Assembly: GCA_028673005.1 (NCBI GenBank) | Contig: CM054113.1 | Location: forward strand, 209,303,504 to 209,367,503 | DNA length: 64,000 nucleotides | Direction: 5' to 3' | Source of the DNA: Tanypteryx hageni | Taxonomy: Eukaryota; Arthropoda; Insecta; Odonata; Petaluridae | Part shown: positions 58,883-64,000 of the stretch, piece by piece | Numbering within the stretch: the stretch's first letter is position 1 | How the letters are laid out: the number at the start of each line of letters is the position of its first letter | The notes under the pieces: generated by a model | Told to the model about the DNA's origin: nothing | What the model saw: the letters and a program-made list of their open reading frames with translations, nothing else | The model's database searches: none | Program-made: the position numbers and the translations under genes

Positions 58883-59188
58883 AAGTTGGCTGAAGATATG
58901 CAGTCCCAAGTTTCACATTGATTTATTTTTCATGTTTTTATAATAAATTCTTTAATAATTTTTCTTTTATATATACATAAATATCATTTTAATAAATATT
59001 GTTACACATCTACTATTGTTACTTCACTTCACGCCGCCAATAATTAAAGTTGCGCCCTCATAGATAAAGAGGTTGTCGACCACTGATACAGAGAGATATC
59101 AACTGATCTTGTTTATGCGCCCTTCACGTCCTCAGTAATATAAATTGCGCCCTCGTAGGTGGGAAGGATGCCGACCCCTGACCTACCT

Positions 59189-60135
59189 TATACATTTTAC
59201 TCACAATCGCAAACTATGTGCTTTGGCGAACTTCGGGCACAGTGGGTAGCGTAGGTATATGAAATCTTTCATTTAAATATTCTACTGCGATGTCAGAGCC
59301 CAGAAAAATGCATCCATTTTTAAATAAATTATTTGTTAATTATTCTTCTTCGTTTTAAAGCCCTATCTTTCGTCATTCTTTTTACTGCGATGAAATGCAT
59401 CGTCCGACTTCGATTTAACACGAGCGCATCGTTATTATCGAAATATATTATATATTTTAAATGGAGTAGCTTATACTATAATTTATCAGAATATGTAAAA
59501 ACGTATGCTTAATAATAACTGGTAATGCTAATTTCTTGTCTCCTACTCTTTCTTCATAAACTACAACTAAAGTCAATTGTGTCATTCGATAGCTATCTCA
59601 ATGGATATATCAATTTTTTTTAAGTAGTAGGCCGTAGCGATGCACATCACTAGATTAAGAACTGTCTGCTTTTTACTAACTCCTAATGCAAATCCTCAAC
59701 AGTTCAGTTTCTTCATATAGGATTCCTTTTCAGCTTGTGATTGATGACAAATCGGAATCAAAGTTAAATGTATCATTTCCTTCCTACCTATGAGGACCGA
59801 ACAAAGACTACTCCCCCTAACGGATCCAAATATTCTATTAAATTTTTTATTATGGTAAATTTTATTACATTTTAAATTTTGTAAATGTTTTTACGCATTT
59901 AAGGATCTTATATTTCCAGTAATATGTAATAAATAACTTTTTGACACTTTAATTCTGTTGTTGGTATCGCCGACTGTCGATATATCGTATATATATTTTT
60001 TTAAATTTGTAACTGTAGGTTGAGAGTTCTGCGTAGTGAAATTTTTATTTAACCTAGTACGTGGAAGATCAATCTGATCTATCTTAAAAATCAAACAACT
60101 TTGGTTTTGCGTAGACCGGCGAGGTACTCATCGTA
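59189..60135. other. Upstream region of acireductone dioxygenase
   Basis: AT-rich sequence of about 950 bp between the outer hAT element and the start codon at 60,136, presumably holding the promoter and 5' UTR. No TATA box or initiator can be set with confidence. A segment at 59,786-59,822 is similar, inverted, to 52,790-52,827 on the other side of the nest. Confidence 0.35.
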
Positions 60136-60258
60136 ATGGTGTGTGCGTGGTTAATGGATGATGATCTGTCTGATCAGCGTTTGGAACATCATCGAAGTCC
60201 CCCTGTCTACGTTCCCCTTGACAAATTACGAAAGAATACAGGAGTTGAATACTTTAAG
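60136..60258 (+). CDS. ADI1: Acireductone dioxygenase, exon 1 (partial)
   Basis: The exon encodes 41 codons from ATG 60,136 (MVCAWLMDDDLSDQRLEHHR, then SPPVYVPLDKLRKNTGVEYF and K) to a phase-0 donor (tttaag|gtagtt). The start MVxAWxMD, the DQRLEHH block and TGVEYFK match the N terminus of the ARD/ADI1 family. The enzyme is a cupin that oxidises acireductone with O2 in the methionine salvage pathway; the iron form yields the keto acid precursor of methionine. The metal-binding HxH...E...H residues lie in later exons that are not in this window; no continuation was seen up to 64,000, so intron 1 is over 3.7 kb. The mature enzyme is about 180 residues, so this is under a quarter of it. Confidence 0.88.
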
Positions 60259-61019
60259 GTAGTTTTATTTATTTCCTATTATTCCATATTGATTCCCGCT
60301 TACTTTATAATTTGCCAAAGGAAAATCCATTTCAGTACCAGTGATATAAAGACAACTAATGATAACACTTTTGGTTATGGTTGAACCATCGTTATGTCAT
60401 CTCATAAATTAATTATTTACCTCCAGAAACTTAACATTTAAGAGTAATGATAGTGTTATTTATGGTGACACACTAGTGTTAGTCCTTTATGACACATTTT
60501 CGGTTTTATGAGTATGCCCCAAGCATGTCCAGTTTCAAGTGAATATGATAAGAGAAGTTCTGTATAGCTCAACATTATACCATTAGTATAAATTATAATA
60601 TTTTGCCGAATTTTCAATTTGGTCATATTTTGAAATTGCTAGAAAAATTATTATTCTTTTTTAATGAGTTCAAATTTGCATGTTTATGTCGCCATGAAAG
60701 ACAAAAATAACATTACACTTAAAAATTTTGTCCTTCTATGAGAATAAACTCGCCACAAGATTTTACTTCAAATATCTTAAAATGTGAGACCGTAAATGCT
60801 GTTTTCTCTGAATTTTGAAATTAACTTTTATACAAATTATAGTTAAACTAGGATTCATTTATTTTTACTGATATAGACATTAATTTAGTAGTAATTAAAA
60901 AAACATCAGTTATCAATCCGCAAATAATAACTCTGGGATTGTATCATCGTGTTTCATGATTTATATATTCATGTGGTGTAAATGTAATATGCCAACTAAG
61001 AAAAAAAAATTGGTATTTG
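60259..61019. other. Intron 1 of ADI1, nothing recognised
   Basis: AT-rich intron sequence. In-frame reading past the donor continues for 41 codons of unconserved sequence before a stop, which supports the exon end. Confidence 0.5.
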
Positions 61020-61023
61020 TTAA

Positions 61024-61224
61024 TTATATGCCCGTCACGACAGTGCGCGCTCATACTTCCACTTGTTTGTTAACTATTTTTTGGGAAATTTGAAAGTGAA
61101 GGAATATTGTGCTCGGCCCCACCGGGTTGGGTAAGTTAGTTGAAGTGTTTTTGGTTCCTTCACACGTTACATGTGCCCCCCCCCCCCGGGTTGGTTTGGG
61201 TCGCGTTCCGTGGCGGGCGTATAA
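61024..61224. mobile_element. Small TTAA-flanked MITE (piggyBac-like)
   Basis: The ends are TTATATGCCCGTCACG (left) and TTATACGCCCGCCACG (right, minus strand), flanked by TTAA (61,020-61,023 and 61,225-61,228). The 201-bp interior contains a 14-base C run near 61,175 and a CCCACCGGGTTGGG block. It lies in the ADI1 intron. Confidence 0.75.
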
Positions 61225-61826
61225 TTAACAATTACCAAAGATTTTATAAAATATTTGTAGTTTTCTCGAATTTATTATTACCCTGCCATGTCTTTGTAAA
61301 AAGTGTCTAAGTCCCATAAGTATTAACACTGAAGTCTTGTTTATACAAATTTTAATGATAGGTATTGCCAAACAAGTGCCACTTAAATTTATTAATATTC
61401 ATAGATATAACACACAAAAATGAGGTCAGTTCTGTCCTGCTATTTCGAAGCATATCACCATGACATTTAATTTTCACTCCTTTCTGATGGTCCCAATGGA
61501 ATAACTTGAACCATTCGCAGTGCAGGTGACTGATACCATTGGAAGTCCATCACTAGTTGGAATGAAATTGATGAGCAGAAGGCGAAATAGACTAAGTACA
61601 ACAAGAGTTACAAAACTTTTTACTAAAAGAGTAACATAAGGTGCACATACAATCTTACAAATGACTGATTAGGCTGTGTGTAAATTTCAATTTTAAGAAT
61701 TTTTTTTCTGTAATGTGCCGTATGCCTATATTAAAAGTATATTGCATCCACATACATGAAAAATATCATTTATATGTCATAAATGATTCCAGCAATACCT
61801 ATTGCTTGCAAATATGCATGTCTTAA

Positions 61827-62395
61827 CCCTAGAATGGTAACGTGAGTCACTCTGACTCACACATTACTGGAAAGTTGATTCTAACAATGTTCGTGTTCAA
61901 ATACTTTCTTAGCAGTAGTTCCTCTAGTTAGATGTCTATGTGCTGTCAAAGGAGCAACATGTTATTTTTCTCCGGTCACCGTTACCGGCTACAATTTATA
62001 CAAGAGTTGCACAAAGGGCTGACGTGCCAATGGCAAAAAAGTAGACTCAGTTTGACAAACTTAAGTAATGACCTGAAAGCTATGATTTGCAAACCCTTAG
62101 GAGAGGCTCCTGAAACACATCAAGCAACTGAGTGACAAATCTCAATAAAGTATTGTCATTTGTGCCATTATGCCAAAAGAAGGAAAACCTCCACTCTCGG
62201 CATACTTTGCAAGAAGCCTATCTGTTGCGAGCATCAAAAAATTGTGCCCTAATTGTTAATTTACATATTTATAACATTTACTACATTTTAACCTTAATAA
62301 AAATCATTTTAAAACCGTTTTTAATGATATTTCCTTATTTCAACTGATGCAGCATTACCAATAAATGCCTAAAAAAATGTGTTACCATTCTAGGG
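61827..62395. mobile_element. piggyBac-like MITE, TTAA target
   Basis: Inverted ends CCCTAGAATGGTAAC are perfect for 15 bp and flanked by TTAA (61,823-61,826 and 62,396-62,399). Just inside the left end is the palindrome GAGTCACTCTGACTC. The 569-bp interior lacks a transposase. CCCT ends with TTAA duplication are the hallmark of the piggyBac group. Confidence 0.88.
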
Positions 62396-62399
62396 TTAA

Positions 62400-63385
62400 A
62401 GAAATTGAGGAGATAAGGTGGGCTGGATGAATTGGCTAGATATGATGCACAGGCAATAGTTTGGGGACCTCTGAAGTACAATATAACCATATGACCACAA
62501 AAAACATCAGTCACTCTATTTACAAATGGTAATCTGCAAGAAAGACATCCGCTTGAGTCTTTCATGGGGGACCTTAGATTATTATCAGTTTTCTAAATTA
62601 TATGGAAAAAAACTGAAATAGGCAAAATGTATTTTGAATTTGACATGGTGGAAAATAGTATAATATTGAGAAAAGAATCTATGGCTATAATAATCCAAGA
62701 GGTAGATTAGCCAAAATTACACACACTGAGAAAAGAATGTTTATGAACAGCTTTCATAAAACCTCATAAGACTAAAATTTGTAACCTTCACACTGATGGC
62801 AGATACAGGAGGGGGGAGGGATGGATAGATGAATGTCCTCCACTGGATGAATTCTGAAACTCATTCCATGCAAAATTCCTTGATTCTCTGCCACAGATTA
62901 TGTCCATAGGACGAGAAAGAAAAATTCTGATGTGTAGGATTTTTCAGAATAATGGGCCATCAACAGTGGCAGATTCAAGATGTGAGGAAGGGCATTTGTC
63001 TCCCCTTAAGGAAGTCTGGATCTACCTTTGTTTCGGACTAAAAGGCAATTTTTTGTTAATTGTTTCATTTAAAATCCTTGTTATCCCCCAAAGATTTAAT
63101 CAACATAACTATAAATAGGTATTTGTAAAAAATTGTCAGTGCAAAGATAAGATTTGGTACTTATGTACTATAAGAATGCCCGATACGCAGTGACATTAAG
63201 TGGTGAGATATGGAATTACGTTGAGGTAACATATATTACTTACATTCAAACTTCTAGTCAAAAGGAGAAACAGTATACATTACTGTTCGGGCACCCAATC
63301 TCCGCTGGCATGGAAAGGGTGATATTGATTTAGTCCGGGCGCCACAGGTGCCCAACACGAGTTCAATCTCCATTCAAAGAAAAAT
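62400..63385. other. No gene recognised
   Basis: Presumed ADI1 intron. A weak B-box-like GAGTTCAATCTCC lies near 63,360 following GGGCGCCACAGGTGCCC, possibly a tRNA-derived repeat remnant; not supported further. Confidence 0.3.
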
Positions 63386-63605
63386 GTGGATACCGTTATA
63401 AATCAAAATCAGAAGCCCAGGTGCTTTAACAGAATCAAGGTTTGCCCCATGCACTATAAGGCCAATAATAGAGCATGGATTATGTCTTCAATATTTATTG
63501 AATGGTTAAAAAAAGAAATTGCACACAAAGTACAGGCTTATTGTCGAGCTGCTGGGCTTCCAGATGACTGCAGAATAGTGTAATTGCTAGATTGCTCGAT
63601 ATAGA
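63386..63605 (+). pseudogene. Tigger transposase fragment
   Basis: KPRCFNRIKVCPMHYKANNR, then AWIMSSIFIEWLKK, matches the region between catalytic blocks 1 and 2 of Tigger transposases. The same segment of the window's other Tigger copy is about half identical by eye. A stop and frame damage fall just where block 2 (LLLDNC) is expected (63,583-63,605: V-stop-LLDCS). No ends or other domains are visible, so the copy is truncated. Confidence 0.7.
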
Positions 63606-63934
63606 AAATATTGCAAAATGGAATGCTTATTCTGGTAGTGGAACCAAAAGCAGTGGGCGTGAAATAACTGATAAAACATTTACAATCGAACTAAATTTGA
63701 ATTTATTTCTTATGTACTTTGATGAAAAAGTACAAAAAAATATTTTATATTATTTTTACTGAATGATGCTAACACACTGGTATTATTAAATGTTTGACTA
63801 GACGGAACAATTTTACCGATGCATGTGACGAACTGGACCATAGTTTCTGCGCGTTTTGGCCTGTTCCGGCTTATTCCAAGCACTGTTTTTGAGCATATTC
63901 CAGATAACCGGAATTTCCAGATAATCGGCTATCC
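63606..63934. other. No gene recognised
   Basis: AT-rich, then at 63,895-63,928 a duplicated phrase ttccagataa(c/t)cgg (two copies, 21 bp apart) that may belong to a Tigger-type repeat. Confidence 0.35.
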
Positions 63935-64000
63935 CAGTGATGGCAAACCTTTTCTAGCTCGCATGCCAAAATTATCTTAATAAGAGAACATTTGCCTCTT
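63935..64000. mobile_element. Start of a hAT-like element (cut by window end)
   Basis: CAGTGATGGCAAACCTTTTC is a common hAT terminus form, similar to the CAGGGATGGGGAAAC ends seen at 41,477. The other end is beyond the window, so target duplication cannot be checked. Confidence 0.45.

Larger units (their letters stand above)
53674..58921 (+). pseudogene. Outer hAT transposase, GTF2IRD2/ZBED-like, interrupted
   Basis: The ATG at 53,674 opens SNKRQRTYYFNVDWKEQ, typical of GTF2IRD2/FAM200-like hAT proteins. After a frameshift the zinc finger (CNACVALSKKSNVERHF..VH) and long helix follow (53,765-54,289). The first catalytic block is SLQLDESTDISD. The next segment jumps from QLAMVVK to DGASSMTVCKNG, so an internal deletion removes roughly 90 residues between catalytic blocks. 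CIIHQEMLCAK follows. The C-terminal region resumes after the 54,886-55,645 MITE (YPLLRKCALKIYSYCASTYTYKSIFS) and is cut again at 56,084. It resumes after the second insertion and ends SQVSH at a TGA, 58,919-58,921. No product is expected. Confidence 0.85.
52836..59180 (+). mobile_element. Outer hAT transposon of a three-element nest
   Basis: The inverted ends share CAGRGGTCGGC: left CAGAGGTCGGCGACC, right (minus strand) CAGGGGTCGGCATCC, both followed by GGGCGC. They are flanked by identical 8-bp duplications ACCTACCT (52,828-52,835 and 59,181-59,188). After removing two later insertions it is about 2.8 kb. A near copy of the right terminal sequence lies 100 bp inside (59,050-59,092). An 18-bp direct repeat TCGTTGGTTTCGGAGTTC occurs twice in the 5' leader (about 53,385 and 53,452). 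Confidence 0.9.

Overview
The window is eukaryotic nuclear DNA, most likely from an arthropod and probably an insect with a fairly large, repeat-rich genome. Coding exons are short, carry GT/AG boundaries, and lie kilobases apart in AT-rich DNA. Most recognisable protein-coding matter belongs to cut-and-paste transposons (hAT, Tigger/pogo) or to non-autonomous elements (hAT, piggyBac-like, Tigger-like). The one exon of a known enzyme, acireductone dioxygenase, reads most like the insect form. Species cannot be set from sequence alone.

Layout. 1-2100: AT-rich DNA with a diverged direct repeat. 2101-5421: a decayed hAT element with an 8-bp target duplication, itself carrying the tail of an R2/R4-type LINE. 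5.4-19.6 kb: about 14 kb with no recognisable gene, but with an ~880-bp polypyrimidine tract, a 21-bp minisatellite, a GC-rich patch with a palindromic CRE, and a foldback repeat. 19.6-22.9 kb: GC- and CpG-richer DNA that may hold the promoter and a non-coding first exon of the main gene. 24,542-43,645 (+): a five-coding-exon gene whose phases all agree. It encodes a 686-residue type I membrane protein with a signal peptide, a long cysteine-free Ser/Thr/Pro/acidic ectodomain, one transmembrane helix and a conserved-looking tail ending in a PDZ-ligand-like T-K-L. Its introns and 3' UTR carry hAT, Tigger-like and piggyBac-like MITEs, tRNA-derived repeats and a large AT-centred palindrome.

46.1-50.2 kb: a hAT 3' fragment and a near full-length but broken Tigger element sitting in a TA microsatellite. 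51.0-51.9 kb: two large palindromes, one with tRNA-like sequences in its arms. 52.8-59.2 kb: a nest of three hAT elements. An outer element (52,836-59,180) is interrupted by a 760-bp hAT MITE and by a complete 2.8-kb hAT with an intact 693-codon transposase; each has its own perfect 8-bp target duplication. 60,136-60,258 (+): exon 1 of acireductone dioxygenase (methionine salvage), the rest lying beyond the window. 61-64 kb: two TTAA-flanked MITEs, a Tigger fragment and the start of another hAT-like element.

The two host genes lie in the same orientation and have no visible functional link. What stands out is the dated layering of the transposons and the previously unnamed membrane-protein gene.
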